Positions 8,895-16,670 are shown, counted from the first letter of the stretch. The stretch is 61,945 bases of DNA from Ruminococcus sp. YE282 (GCA_900101355.1 FMUV01000012.1:1-61945), one strand, 5' to 3'. Notes: a model not told the origin generated them from the letters alone. Translations and numbers: made by a program.

Positions 8895-9130
8895 ATAAAA
8901 AAAGTCCTTGACAGATGAATATCATCTGTCAAGGACGGTTAAAACATTACCGTGGTGCCACCTTGATTTATGGTTGCCCATACTCTCTGCGGAATACCAA
9001 CATATTCCCGACAACTAACGTATGCCTTCACGTCACAGAATACTCGGAAACCCTTTGACTGTGCCCTCAGCGGTCCATTTAACAAACTGCATTCTGCGAG
9101 GCTCTCAGCAATCCCCACTCTCTGTAAGCG
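8895..9130 (-). ncRNA. T-box leader, tRNA-Trp sensing, upstream of trpE
   Basis: The T-box core AAGGTGGCACCACGGTA lies at 8947-8964 (minus strand). An intrinsic terminator follows: a 14-bp stem at 8904-8936 (GTCCTTGACAGATG and its complement) ending in a T run at 8897-8903. Stem I begins near 9130 with the AGAGAGTGGGG-type start. The specifier loop reads TTAAATGGACC, with the UGG Trp codon complementary to 9074-9076. Uncharged tRNA-Trp would prevent termination and turn the operon on. The specifier agrees with the genes it controls. Confidence 0.93.
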
Positions 9131-9202
9131 CATTTTTTGTTTTTATCTCCGCATCAACGGTTTATATTCAGGCAACACTTGCCATTGCCTTTATTTATCC
9201 AC

Positions 9203-9231
9203 ATTATACTCCCGACAAAATCATATGTCAA
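9203..9231 (-). promoter_or_regulatory. Promoter of the trp operon
   Basis: On the minus strand TTGACA (9226-9231), exactly 17 nt, then TATAAT (9203-9208). Both hexamers are perfect consensus. Transcription starts about 65 bases before stem I of the T-box. Confidence 0.8.
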
Positions 9232-9240
9232 TAGAAAATT

Positions 9241-9330
9241 AAGCAAATTATTACACGCTTTTTTGCTTTGCCTGCAATCGGTCACGTTTTTTATTTGCAA
9301 ACAGAGCAGAATGTTGCTCCGATTTAAAAT
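9241..9330 (-). repeat. Dispersed intergenic repeat, partial copy
   Basis: On the minus strand it reads TTTAAATCGGAGCAAC, TCTGCT, TTTGCAA and GACCGATTGCA, the first third of the family. The trp promoter begins right beyond it. No gene seen. Confidence 0.5.
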
Positions 9331-9397
9331 CAATCTGTTGAATTTATGACTTAATTGTGCTAAAATTAGTTTTCAGAAACCGTGAAAGGGTGCTTTT

Positions 9398-9778
9398 ATG
9401 AAAAAATGCGATTACTGCGCCAAAGAAATTACATATTTTGAGCAATACTGCTCTGACGAATGTCAAAGAAGGGCAAATAAATATTATGAAACCAGCGAAA
9501 AGTACGGCAAGCTGTTCTCCGTCATCAACGTAATTTGTGTATTCGGAATACCGGTAGGTTTGTTTTTGTTTCCGTTTTCAAAGTCTGTCGGAACGGTGCT
9601 TGCGTCGGTATGCTGCGTTGTGCTGGGAATAATGCTGTTGTTCCTGCCGTTTCCGACCGAGGGTATGATTTCAAAGCTTAAACTTCAAAAATCAATGAAA
9701 ATAACACGAATTATCGGAGCCTCGGTAATTGCGCTGGGATTTTTGATTATCGGATTTTACTTTTTCTTTTTCAGCTAA
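9398..9778 (+). CDS. Small membrane protein with N-terminal zinc-ribbon
   Basis: 126 aa. Residues 1-26 hold MKKCDYCAKEI...YCSDECQRR, a CxxC...CxxxC arrangement likely to bind zinc. Three hydrophobic segments follow (about 43-60, 65-84 and 104-125) separated by short basic linkers. No enzymatic motif is visible. GAAAGGGTG precedes the ATG by 8 nt. It stands alone between the trp leader and a DUF378 gene. I do not recognise a specific family beyond zinc-ribbon membrane protein. Confidence 0.7.
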   Translation: MKKCDYCAKEITYFEQYCSDECQRRANKYYETSEKYGKLFSVINVICVFGIPVGLFLFPFSKSVGTVLASVCCVVLGIMLLFLPFPTEGMISKLKLQKSMKITRIIGASVIALGFLIIGFYFFFFS

Positions 9779-9873
9779 TAAAATTAAATGTAAAATTTTC
9801 AAAATTTAAAAAACGAATATTTTAAAAATTTGCGTCAACACTAAACTCAGTATTTAAAAAAGGAGGATTTTAA

Positions 9874-10104
9874 ATGCTTGATAAAATAGCGTTGACGCTG
9901 CTTGTTATAGGCGGAATAAACTGGGGAAGCATCGGAATTTTTCAGTTTGATATTGTTGCGTTTATCTGCGGCGGACAAACAGGTATCATCAGCCGAATCA
10001 TCTATGTTATTGTGGGACTTTCGGCAATTTGGTGTAGTTCATTACTGTTCCGCGACAGCAGAGATACGATTATGGACGACTCCACGGCAAGCTCCGGCGT
10101 TTAA
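9874..10104 (+). CDS. DUF378 family small membrane protein
   Basis: 76 aa with two transmembrane segments. The family signature LLVIGGINWGSIGIFQFDIV at residues 9-28 and the GLSAIW segment are clear. DUF378 proteins are widespread in Firmicutes and have no known function. AAAGGAGGA lies 8 nt before the start, an excellent ribosome site, and a terminator begins right after the stop, so this is a single-gene unit. Confidence 0.85.
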   Translation: MLDKIALTLLVIGGINWGSIGIFQFDIVAFICGGQTGIISRIIYVIVGLSAIWCSSLLFRDSRDTIMDDSTASSGV

Positions 10105-10106
10105 AG

Positions 10107-10133
10107 AAAAGCTCCCCTTGCGGGAGCTTTTTT
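10107..10133 (+). terminator. Terminator after the DUF378 gene
   Basis: Stem AAAAGCTCCC / GGGAGCTTTT with a 5-nt loop, followed by further Ts to 10133. It begins 3 nt past the stop codon. Confidence 0.9.
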
Positions 10134-10224
10134 GCGCTATGTTATCACATTGAAAAAATTCCTCATTTTTACAATTTGTTGATGAAAATTTTGTAAACAT
10201 ATGCTATACTATAAACTGAGTGCA

Positions 10225-10350
10225 AACGGCTCTCGCCTCCAAGGCGGCGGACTGCAATCGGAATTTTATCTGAAGTTATAATCTTCCGCCAAAACCTGAT
10301 GAGCTTACGCCCTTTTGCGCCCTTACAATCTGTTAAGCTTTGCATTTGCA
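10225..10350 (+). repeat. Dispersed intergenic repeat, divergent fragment
   Basis: The segment CTCTCGCCTCCAAGGCGGCGGA followed by CTGCAATCGG resembles the CCGCC/AAGGC end of the repeat family (also at 17590-17765 and 20067-20235). It fills most of the 340-bp gap before the nitroreductase. Match is weaker than for the other copies. Confidence 0.35.
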
Positions 10351-10447
10351 AAAAACAGATTGTTACTTTAATTTAAAATAATTTTGCGCTTGAACAATAA
10401 TATTACAGAGGTGCATACATAAAACAAAAACGGGAGGTTTGATTAAT

Positions 10448-11101
10448 ATGGATATGCTTGAGCTTATGAAGCAGCGCCACAGCGTCAGACAATATGAAGA
10501 TAAGGCGATTGAGCCGGAAAAACGTGAGGTGCTGGACAAGCTTATAAGTGACATTAATAAAGAAAAGGGACTGCACATTCAGATATTCTACGACGAGCCG
10601 AAGTGCTTTGAATCCAAAATTGCTCACTACGGAAATTTTGTGGGCGTGAAGAACTACATATGTCTTGTCGGAAGAAAGTCAACCAGACTTGATGAGACCC
10701 TTGGATATTACGGAGAAAAAATTGTGCTCAAGGCTCAGGAGCTGGGGCTTAACACCTGCTGGGTGGCGTTGAGCCACGGCAAGAGCAATGCAAACATCGG
10801 CAGAGGCGAAAAACAGGTTTGCATTATTGCGGTGGGATACGGAAAGTCAAACGGTTTTCCGCACAAGAACAAGTCAATGAAAAGGCTGTGCAACTACAAA
10901 GACGCTTTGCCCGATTGGTTCATCAAGGGTATGGACGCCGCTATGCTGGCGCCGACTGCACTGAATCAGCAAAAGTTCTTTATTGAATTGCAGTCGGACG
11001 GCACGGTTTGGGCAAGAGCAGGCAGCGGATTTTACACAAAAATTGACCTTGGTATTGTAAAATATCATTTTGAAATCGGCTCGCAAAAAAGAATTTTATA
11101 A
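10448..11101 (+). CDS. Nitroreductase family protein
   Basis: 217 aa, starting at the ATG at 10448, 10 nt past GGGAGG. The N-terminus MLELMKQRHSVRQYEDKAIE is the FMN-contacting RxSxRxY motif of the nitroreductase fold, and LKAQELGLNTCWVAL is the second conserved segment. DWFIKGMDAAMLAPTALNQQ carries the APTALNQQ substrate/FMN loop typical of the putative TM nitroreductase subfamily. It probably reduces quinones, nitro or other electron-poor compounds with NAD(P)H; the substrate is unknown. Single gene with its own terminator. Confidence 0.82.
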   Translation: MDMLELMKQRHSVRQYEDKAIEPEKREVLDKLISDINKEKGLHIQIFYDEPKCFESKIAHYGNFVGVKNYICLVGRKSTRLDETLGYYGEKIVLKAQELGLNTCWVALSHGKSNANIGRGEKQVCIIAVGYGKSNGFPHKNKSMKRLCNYKDALPDWFIKGMDAAMLAPTALNQQKFFIELQSDGTVWARAGSGFYTKIDLGIVKYHFEIGSQKRIL

Positions 11102-11165
11102 TCACAGTGCAATCGGTCGCAATCTATGCTTTTCGGGCAAAGAGAACGCTGCTCCGATTTAAAAC
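11100..11165 (-). repeat. Dispersed intergenic repeat, partial copy
   Basis: On the minus strand: TTTAAATCGGAGCAGCGTTC followed by GATTGCGACCGATTGCA, the start of the repeat family. Immediately downstream of the nitroreductase stop. Confidence 0.5.
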
Positions 11166-11180
11166 TCAACAGACAAAACA

Positions 11181-11217
11181 GCCGCTGAAGGTCTATCCCT
11201 CAGCGGCAATTTTATTT
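11181..11217 (+). terminator. Terminator after the nitroreductase gene
   Basis: Stem GCCGCTGA (11181-11188) with TCAGCGGC (11200-11208 region), then AATTTTATTT. The minus strand is also T-rich after the stem, so it may end the convergent marR operon. Confidence 0.75.
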
Positions 11218-11275
11218 ACAGAACAGTTTATGAAATCTGCGGGCAATCCGCCCGAATTTGTTGTTTAAACAGCGT

Positions 11276-11716
11276 TTATTCATCTTCGCCTTTGTCCAGT
11301 GCCTTGTAAAGCAGCGCATACAAAAGCTCTGCTTCCTCTTTGGTAAGGTTTACGCACTGCGTTACCTTTTGCGGAACAAGGGCTGCGCTGCCCTTTAGCT
11401 GTTCGCCTTTTTCCGTGATATTCGCTATTACCATACGTTCGTCTTTAGAGCTTCTTGTCCTCAGAATATAACCCTTTTGCTCAAGCTTTTTCAGCACGGG
11501 CGTAAGCGTTCCCGAATCAAGAAACAAAAGCCTGCCCATATTTTTAACATTTATCTGTTTGTGCTCCCACATAACCAGCATTGCAATATACTGGGTATAT
11601 GTAAGGTCAAGCTCGTCAAGAAACGGCTTGTATCTCCTTACAATTTCTTTTGAACAAGCATACAGCGGAAAACAGATTTGATTTTCAAGCTTTAACGTAT
11701 CGTAATTGTCAGCCAT
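11276..11716 (-). CDS. MarR/OhrR-type redox-sensing regulator
   Basis: 146 aa winged-helix repressor. The N-terminal LENQICFPLYACSKEIVR contains a Cys (residue 15) at the position of the peroxide-sensing Cys of OhrR, and the segment FLDELDLTYTQYIAMLV is the OhrR-like tyrosine region. The DNA-binding wing is at SGTLTPVLKKLEQKGYI and RSSKDERMV. It is the last gene of the trxB-trxA-marR operon. The genes it travels with suggest it senses organic peroxide or thiol stress and represses this operon through the direct repeats in front of trxB. Confidence 0.82.
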   Translation of the reverse strand: MADNYDTLKLENQICFPLYACSKEIVRRYKPFLDELDLTYTQYIAMLVMWEHKQINVKNMGRLLFLDSGTLTPVLKKLEQKGYILRTRSSKDERMVIANITEKGEQLKGSAALVPQKVTQCVNLTKEEAELLYALLYKALDKGEDE

Positions 11717-11731
11717 AAATATCTCTCCCGA

Positions 11732-12043
11732 TTATTTGTTTGCCTCAATAAAGCTCTTGATTGCCTCTTTGGGCTGAAAACCTACCGTTCTTGCAACAAC
11801 CTCGCCGTTCTTAAAGAGCAAAAGCGCAGGAATGCTGTGGATGTCATACTCCTGAGCAAGTTCCATATTTTCGTCGGAATCTGCGTTGTAAAAATCCACC
11901 TCTCCGTCAAGCTCATCGGAAAGCTCCTCGATTATCGGAGCAAGCATCTGGCACGGGCCGCACCATGTTGCCGAAAAATCAACAAGCGCAAGTTTGCTTT
12001 CAAGTGCCTCATCCATATTATTATCATAAATTTTCTCAACCAT
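11732..12043 (-). CDS. trxA: Thioredoxin
   Basis: 103 aa, standard size. Active site WCGPC in ALVDFSATWCGPCQMLAP, and the cis-proline in SIPALLLFKNG. Start MVEKIYDNN at 12043 has AAAGGAG 8 nt upstream; a longer frame runs into trxB and is rejected. It reduces protein disulfides and is presumably reduced by the adjacent thioredoxin reductase. Middle gene of the three-gene redox operon. Confidence 0.95.
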   Translation of the reverse strand: MVEKIYDNNMDEALESKLALVDFSATWCGPCQMLAPIIEELSDELDGEVDFYNADSDENMELAQEYDIHSIPALLLFKNGEVVARTVGFQPKEAIKSFIEANK

Positions 12044-12065
12044 ATTTATTCTCCTTTGCTTAATA

Positions 12066-12938
12066 TTATGAATTGTTTTTTGACGTATGACTAAGATATT
12101 CAACGGCAGAAAGTGCGGCAACATTGCCCTGACCTGCCGCCTTGATATATTGATACGGTTTGCCCGCAATATCTCCGCAGGCAAAAACACCGCTTATGTT
12201 TGTTCTCATCTGCAAGTCAACCTTTATGTGACTGCCGTCGGTTTCAAGTCCCGGAACAAGTGTGTCGGGCAGGACGGAATCTCTGAGCACAAAAACGCAG
12301 TCTGCGGCATACTCGTTTTCGTCTGTAACGACGCCGCTTGTGGTTTTTTCTCCCGAAATTTCACGCGGAATCTCATTGATTATTTTTATATTTGTGCGTA
12401 CTTCGGGAACAACGCCATTTTTCATAGGAAAGAACAAAACCTCGGACACAATCTCGGACAAAAACTCGGCTTCTTTGGCGGAATCGTCGCTGTAACCGAT
12501 AACCGCAACCTTTCTGCCGCGATAAAGCCTTGCGTCACAGGTAGCGCAATAGCTGACGCCCGAGCCGAGAAGCTCTTTTTCGCCTTTCAGGGTTTTTCCC
12601 TGCATAACACCGCTTGCAACAATCACGCTGTTTGCTTCGATAATTTCTTCGTCAGCCTGAATCGCAAAGTAACTGCCCATTGCATACACCGTGCTAACAC
12701 GCCTGTCGGTAATGTCAATTTCAAGCGATTCAAGGTGTGAGTGCAAATGCTGTGCAAGCTCACTGCCGCTGATGTCGGGAAGCGCAGTATAATTTTCTAT
12801 TTTTGAAGCCCGAGTAATTTTGTCGCTCAGGTTTTTGTTGCCAAGCAAAATTATATTTTTACCGCGGATTTTTGCCGTAACTGCGGCTGAAATTCCCGCA
12901 GGGCCCGTGCCAATAATTGCAATATCGTATCTGACCAA
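12066..12938 (-). CDS. Thioredoxin reductase-like flavoprotein lacking the NADPH motif
   Basis: 290 aa. FAD motif IIGTGPAGISAAV at the N-terminus, redox pair CATC (GVSYCATCDARL, about residues 131-142), and the C-terminal FAD segment GVFACGDIAGKPYQYI are typical. However, the usual NADPH loop GGGxSAxEEA reads VIGYSDDSAKEA, and the HRRxxxR motif reads FFPMKN. Enzymes with this pattern in Clostridia include ferredoxin-dependent flavin thioredoxin reductases. I infer it may not use NADPH. First gene of the operon with trxA and the MarR regulator. Confidence 0.85.
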   Translation of the reverse strand: MVRYDIAIIGTGPAGISAAVTAKIRGKNIILLGNKNLSDKITRASKIENYTALPDISGSELAQHLHSHLESLEIDITDRRVSTVYAMGSYFAIQADEEIIEANSVIVASGVMQGKTLKGEKELLGSGVSYCATCDARLYRGRKVAVIGYSDDSAKEAEFLSEIVSEVLFFPMKNGVVPEVRTNIKIINEIPREISGEKTTSGVVTDENEYAADCVFVLRDSVLPDTLVPGLETDGSHIKVDLQMRTNISGVFACGDIAGKPYQYIKAAGQGNVAALSAVEYLSHTSKNNS

Positions 12939-12958
12939 AAAATCACCACACTGACTTT

Positions 12959-13046
12959 AATTAAATTGCAGGCAAATTTATATTATAAAATTAAATTGTA
13001 TGCAATCGTTTTTCTTTATAATACAGCACAAATTATTTTTTGTCAA
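12959..13046 (-). promoter_or_regulatory. Promoter and candidate operator of the trxB-trxA-marR operon
   Basis: Minus-strand TTGACA (13041-13046), 17 nt, TATTAT (13018-13023). Two near-identical 17-bp direct repeats, AATTAAATTG(C/T)A(G/T)GCAA on the plus strand, lie at 12959-12975 and 12989-13005, 30 bp apart, within the 5' leader. The AT-rich core ACAATTTAATT resembles OhrR-type operators. I infer binding by the operon's own MarR protein. Confidence 0.6.
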
Positions 13047-13157
13047 CACCCCATTGACGGCGTATATTTAGCATTAACCAAATACTTCCGCATTATTCGA
13101 ATATTAATTCAAAAAAAGTCCATAATAATCACGAAATTCTTTATCGGAGGCAATATT

Positions 13158-13865
13158 ATGGACGATTTGTTATACATTGTGGTGACGGCGTTTGTGTCGG
13201 TTGCAGTGCTTTTTATTCTGTCAAAACTGATTGGAAACAAGCAGATGTCAAACCTGAATATGTTTGACTATGTAAACGGAATCACAATCGGCTCGATTGC
13301 GGCGGAAATGGCAACAAGTGAAATCAGCGACTTTTGGCAATGCTTTGTGGCACTTTTGGTGTATGCACTTATTATGATACTCCTCACGATTTTATCGCAA
13401 AAGTCTGCCGTTTGCAGAAGATTTTTCACAGGCAAAAGCATTGTGCTTTACGACCGAGGCAAGCTGTTCAAACGCAATCTTACCACGGCAAAAATTGATT
13501 TTAACGAGTTTTTGACAATGCTCAGGGACAAAGAATATTTTTCGCTTGACGATGTTGAAACAGTAATGTTTGAACACACGGGACAAATTTCGGTTTTGCC
13601 CAAAGACAAAAGCCGCCCGGTTTCACCCGACGATTTAAAAATCGTAACACAACAAAAAAGAATTGAGGTTGTGGTTGTGGCAGACGGCAGGGTGCTCAAG
13701 AAAAACCTGAACAGCACAGGCAACAATATGGACTGGCTTAATTCCGAGCTTGAGAAGCAAAACGAAAAAATCGAAACTGTTTTTGCGGCATTTTGTGACG
13801 GCGACAACAACCTAAAAATATTAAAATGCTCTGACCGCAACCCGACAAACAACCCCTTCTGCTAA
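13158..13865 (+). CDS. DUF421 (YetF-like) membrane protein
   Basis: 235 aa starting at 13158 behind GGAGG; the upstream frame is rejected for lack of a ribosome site. Three N-terminal transmembrane segments, the family motif MSNLNMFDYVNGITIGSIAAE near residues 30-50, and a cytoplasmic C-terminal region containing a GKxIVLYDRGKL strand. YetF-type proteins in spore formers affect spore germination; otherwise their role is unclear. The gene is divergent from the trx operon and its stop codon lies within its own terminator hairpin. Confidence 0.85.
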   Translation: MDDLLYIVVTAFVSVAVLFILSKLIGNKQMSNLNMFDYVNGITIGSIAAEMATSEISDFWQCFVALLVYALIMILLTILSQKSAVCRRFFTGKSIVLYDRGKLFKRNLTTAKIDFNEFLTMLRDKEYFSLDDVETVMFEHTGQISVLPKDKSRPVSPDDLKIVTQQKRIEVVVVADGRVLKKNLNSTGNNMDWLNSELEKQNEKIETVFAAFCDGDNNLKILKCSDRNPTNNPFC

Positions 13866-13881
13866 ACAGAAGGGGTTGTTG
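13851..13881 (+). terminator. Terminator overlapping the DUF421 stop codon
   Basis: An 11-bp perfect stem AACCCCTTCTG / CAGAAGGGGTT whose loop includes the TAA stop. The last four codons form its left arm. Confidence 0.8.
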
Positions 13882-13940
13882 CAATAATCTATTTTGCAAA
13901 CGTACAGACGGCATATTAAAATTGCATAAGATATTATTAC

Positions 13941-13978
13941 AATAAAAATTAAAGGCGACTTATATAAAAGCCGCCTTT
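13941..13978 (-). terminator. Terminator of the hcp region
   Basis: On the minus strand AAAGGCGGC and GTCGCCTTT pair (13951-13978) and are followed by AATTTTTATT. It lies about 50 bases past the hcp stop. Confidence 0.75.
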
Positions 13979-14028
13979 AAAAGGAAATATATTACATATT
14001 TTAAACTGTTGGTGTGCCTAAATCATAA

Positions 14029-15702
14029 TCAAATATTCTGCTTTAGACAAGTTTTGATGTCGTCCTCGGCGTTGCTGATTGCGTGCAAATCAAAGGTATC
14101 GGAAAGATATTGAAGAACGTTAGGGCTCAAGAAAGCAGGGAGTGTGGGACCAAGGTAGATATTTTTAATTCCAAGGCTGAGAAGTGCGAGTAAATCCGCA
14201 ACTGCCTTTTGCTCATACCAAGACACTATCATTGACAGCGGCAGTCCGTTTACATCTGTTCCAAATGCGTCGGCAAGAGCCGTTGCAATGCGGATTGCAG
14301 AATATACGTCGTTGCATTGACCCACGTCAAGGAGCCTCGGAAGCCCGGCAACCTCGCCAAACTGCAGCTTGTTAAACCTGTACTTTCCGCAGGCAAGCGT
14401 AAGAATCATACAATCCTGAGGAACCATCTTTGCAAATTCAGTGTAATAGTTTCTGCACGGTCTTGCGCCGTCACATCCGCCAATCAGGAAGAAGTGTCTG
14501 AGCTTTCCGCTTTTTACCGCTTCAATGATTTTATCGGCATAACTCAAAGTTGCGTGATGTCCGAAGCCGACGAGAATATCATAAGGCTCTTGCTCTTCGG
14601 GATAGCCGCCAAGCTCTATTGCCTGCTTGATAATTTCGCTGAAATCTTTTTCGCCTTTTTCGTTTTTTCCGATATACTTCATGCCGTCCCAGCCGACTAC
14701 ATTTGTGCTGTATATTCTGTCTTTATATGATTCCCTTGGGCGCATAAGGCAGTTTTTGGTCATGAGAATACAGCCGGGAAGACTGTCAAACTGCTTTTGC
14801 TGGTCTTGCCAGGCGCCGCCGAAATTTCCTACAAGGTGAGGATATTTTTTCAGCCCCTCATAGCCGTGGCACGGAAGCATTTCACCGTGTGTATAAACGT
14901 TAATCCCCTTGCCCTCGGTCTGCTTAAGCAACATTTCCAAGTCTTTGAGGTCGTGACCCGAAACAATTATAAACGGGACTTTCTTCATATGCACATTAAC
15001 CTTGTGAGGCGACGGGTTGCCGTACACAGTTGTATTTGCCTCGTCAAGCTTTTTCATAACCTCAATTGCCGCCTCGCCCGTTCGCATTGTCATACGAATG
15101 AGGTCTTCAACGGTTAAGTTATCATCGGTGGTTGCCTCAAGGGCGATAATATAAAAATCATCGACTTGGTCGCTGTAATATCCAAGCTCTCTCGCCTGAT
15201 GACCGTATGCACTGATTCCCTTTAAGCTGTAAACGATTGTCTGGCGCAGAGAACGAATGTCGGGGTCAAGCGACTTGTCTTACATAATTCCCGCAAGAGG
15301 TGCGTCCTTGAGCATTTCCGTTTTTGTCTGCGGAAGATTGTAGGAAGCGTGAGCGGTAGGGTTACTTATTTCACCGACAATACTTCGCAAATTCTCCTTA
15401 ATTTGCTGAGATTCTCTTAACAGCGCAACGTGAACCTCTGCGTCAAAGTTTACGTTCGTAAGAGTTGTAAAAAGGCAATTTTCAATAAAGCTGACAATCG
15501 CCTTGTCAACGTGCTGACCCGAATCAGTCAAAGCCTTTGCGTAACAGCTGATTCCTTTAAGCTGAAAAACCAGCAAATCCTGCAAGTTTGCGACCTCGGG
15601 AGTTTTTCCGCAAACGCCGAGCTTTGTACAGCCCTTGCCGTTTGCCGTCTGCTCACATTGATAGCAGAACATTTCATAGCCTAAGTCCATATTATTACTC
15701 AT
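14029..15702 (-). pseudogene. hcp: Hybrid cluster protein (hydroxylamine reductase) gene interrupted by one in-frame TAA
   Basis: Read through, the frame gives a full-length class I Hcp of about 557 codons. The N-terminal 4Fe ligands CYQCEQTANGKGCTKLGVC and the hybrid-cluster ligands (SGHD, THGEM, GCILMTKNC, GGCDGARP, LACGKYRF, VGQCNDVY, SWYEQKA) are all intact. Codon 141 (15280-15282) is TAA, in GIM-stop-DKSLDPDIRSLRQ, exactly in frame; one base change from GAA or AAA explains it. GGAGG precedes the ATG by 8 nt. Hcp reduces hydroxylamine or NO-derived species in anaerobes. Either a recent pseudogene, a sequencing error, or readthrough; the lack of other damage argues for a very recent event. 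Confidence 0.85.
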
Positions 15703-15786
15703 TGCATTACCTCCAATATATTTGGTAATAGCATTTGCACAAATGGCAATAATATGCATTTTTTAACCGACAACGGTTTTGATATA

Positions 15787-15815
15787 TTGACAAATATCAA
15801 CTTTGTTGCTACAAT
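15787..15815 (+). promoter_or_regulatory. Promoter of the riboswitch-controlled gene
   Basis: TTGACA (15787-15792), 17 nt, TACAAT (15810-15815). Predicted transcription start near 15822 coincides with the 5' strand of riboswitch helix P1, which supports both. Confidence 0.75.
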
Positions 15816-15819
15816 AAAA

Positions 15820-15960
15820 TCAACCTATAAAGAGTGCGTGAGAGACAAGCTCGTTGACCGCACACCAACCTGCCGAAAGGAAAGGTGGTAATGCTTGAAT
15901 GATGGGTGGATACGATATATAAAATCAGCGCTCATCAGACGATGGGCGCTTTTCGTTTTT
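15820..15960 (+). ncRNA. SAM-clan riboswitch variant without P4, with terminator
   Basis: Aptamer parts by position: P1 15820-15828 with 15902-15910; P2a TGCG 15835-15838 with CGCA 15859-15862; a kink-turn-like GA/TGAC internal loop; P2b 15842-15844 with 15850-15852; P3 ACC-AA-CCT 15864-15871 with AGG-T-GGT 15883-15889 capped by a GAAA tetraloop; pseudoknot CAAGC 15846-15850 with GCTTG 15893-15897. The AA/U internal motif in P3 is the SAM-I ligand-site pattern. P4 is missing: J3/4 runs straight into P1. A terminator (15927-15960) follows. GATGGG 15901-15906 can pair either in P1 or with CTCATC 15931-15936 of the terminator, the expected on/off switch. Confidence 0.7.
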
Positions 15961-15995
15961 CTTATAGGTAATAAATTTACTTAGGAGGACCGATT

Positions 15996-16418
15996 ATGTT
16001 ATCGGAAAAAAAGTTGTGCGAAAACGAAATCTACGAAATTTGCAAATCAGCAAGGGACATTAATTTAAATGAATGCTTCAGGGGTGTGAGGATTTTAACC
16101 CCCGCAATCGGAAGCGAACACCTTCTGGAAAGAACGTTTGCCTGTATTGGAAAAATCGGCGATTCGGAGCGAATATTATTAACCGATGACAAGCTGTGCT
16201 GTTTCAGCGTTACCGACGGCTGGGGTGAAAAGGACGGTTATCTTTTTGCCCTGAATTTAGGCTTTGTGTTTAATAGTGAAAAACCTGTGGGCGTTAAGGA
16301 ACTTAAAGAATTTATTGACAATCCGCCGACCTCCCACGGATTTATTTCTCATATGGCAATGGGATGTGAGATTGAAAAGGCAAAGAAAATACTGAAAGCA
16401 TTGAGCCAAAATCAGTAA
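15996..16418 (+). CDS. Unrecognised 140-aa protein under riboswitch control
   Basis: 140 aa, mixed alpha/beta composition, no signal peptide or membrane segment. Visible features are a cluster RGVRILTPAIGSEHLLERTF near residues 28-47, TDGWGEKDGYLFALNLGFVF near 75-94 and THGF-like TSHGFISHMAMGCEIEKAKK near the C-terminus, with five Cys residues spread along the chain. I do not recognise the family. AGGAGG lies 8 nt before the ATG. The only gene on its transcript, controlled by the SAM-clan leader, so a role linked to methionine or SAM metabolism is an inference from context alone. It is divergent from the hcp gene. Confidence 0.75.
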   Translation: MLSEKKLCENEIYEICKSARDINLNECFRGVRILTPAIGSEHLLERTFACIGKIGDSERILLTDDKLCCFSVTDGWGEKDGYLFALNLGFVFNSEKPVGVKELKEFIDNPPTSHGFISHMAMGCEIEKAKKILKALSQNQ

Positions 16419-16496
16419 GTAAGACTACGGTTGGAGATTAAATTATATCTTAAGTTTTATCACTACAACTTCAAGTCTTGTTATCTTCCGAAAAGC

Positions 16497-16535
16497 ACAA
16501 AAAAACAGGTCATAACATTTCGTTATGACCTGTTT
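16497..16535 (-). terminator. Terminator of tRNA-Pro
   Basis: A 14-bp stem AAACAGGTCATAAC / GTTATGACCTGTTT (16503-16535) followed on the minus strand by at least seven Ts. It starts directly behind the encoded CCA end. Confidence 0.92.
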
Positions 16536-16536
16536 G

Positions 16537-16613
16537 TGGTCGAGGTGACAGGACTTGAACCTGCGGCATCTTGGTCCCAAACCAAGCACTCTACCAAACT
16601 GAGTTACACCTCG
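16537..16613 (-). tRNA. tRNA-Pro (anticodon UGG), CCA encoded
   Basis: The acceptor stem CGAGGTG pairs with CACCTCG. The anticodon arm is CTTGG-TTTGGGA-CCAAG with anticodon TGG at its centre, and the T arm contains GGTTCAAGTCC. A discriminator A and a genomic CCA follow. UGG reads all CCN proline codons with wobble. Confidence 0.95.
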
Positions 16614-16641
16614 AAGTCTGTCGATTTCCGACAGCCATATC

Positions 16642-16670
16642 ATTATAGCTGATGTTTCTGAATTTGTCAA
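16642..16670 (-). promoter_or_regulatory. Promoter of tRNA-Pro
   Basis: TTGACA (16665-16670), 17-nt spacer, TATAAT (16642-16647) on the minus strand; both perfect consensus, about 29 bases before the mature tRNA. Confidence 0.85.
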
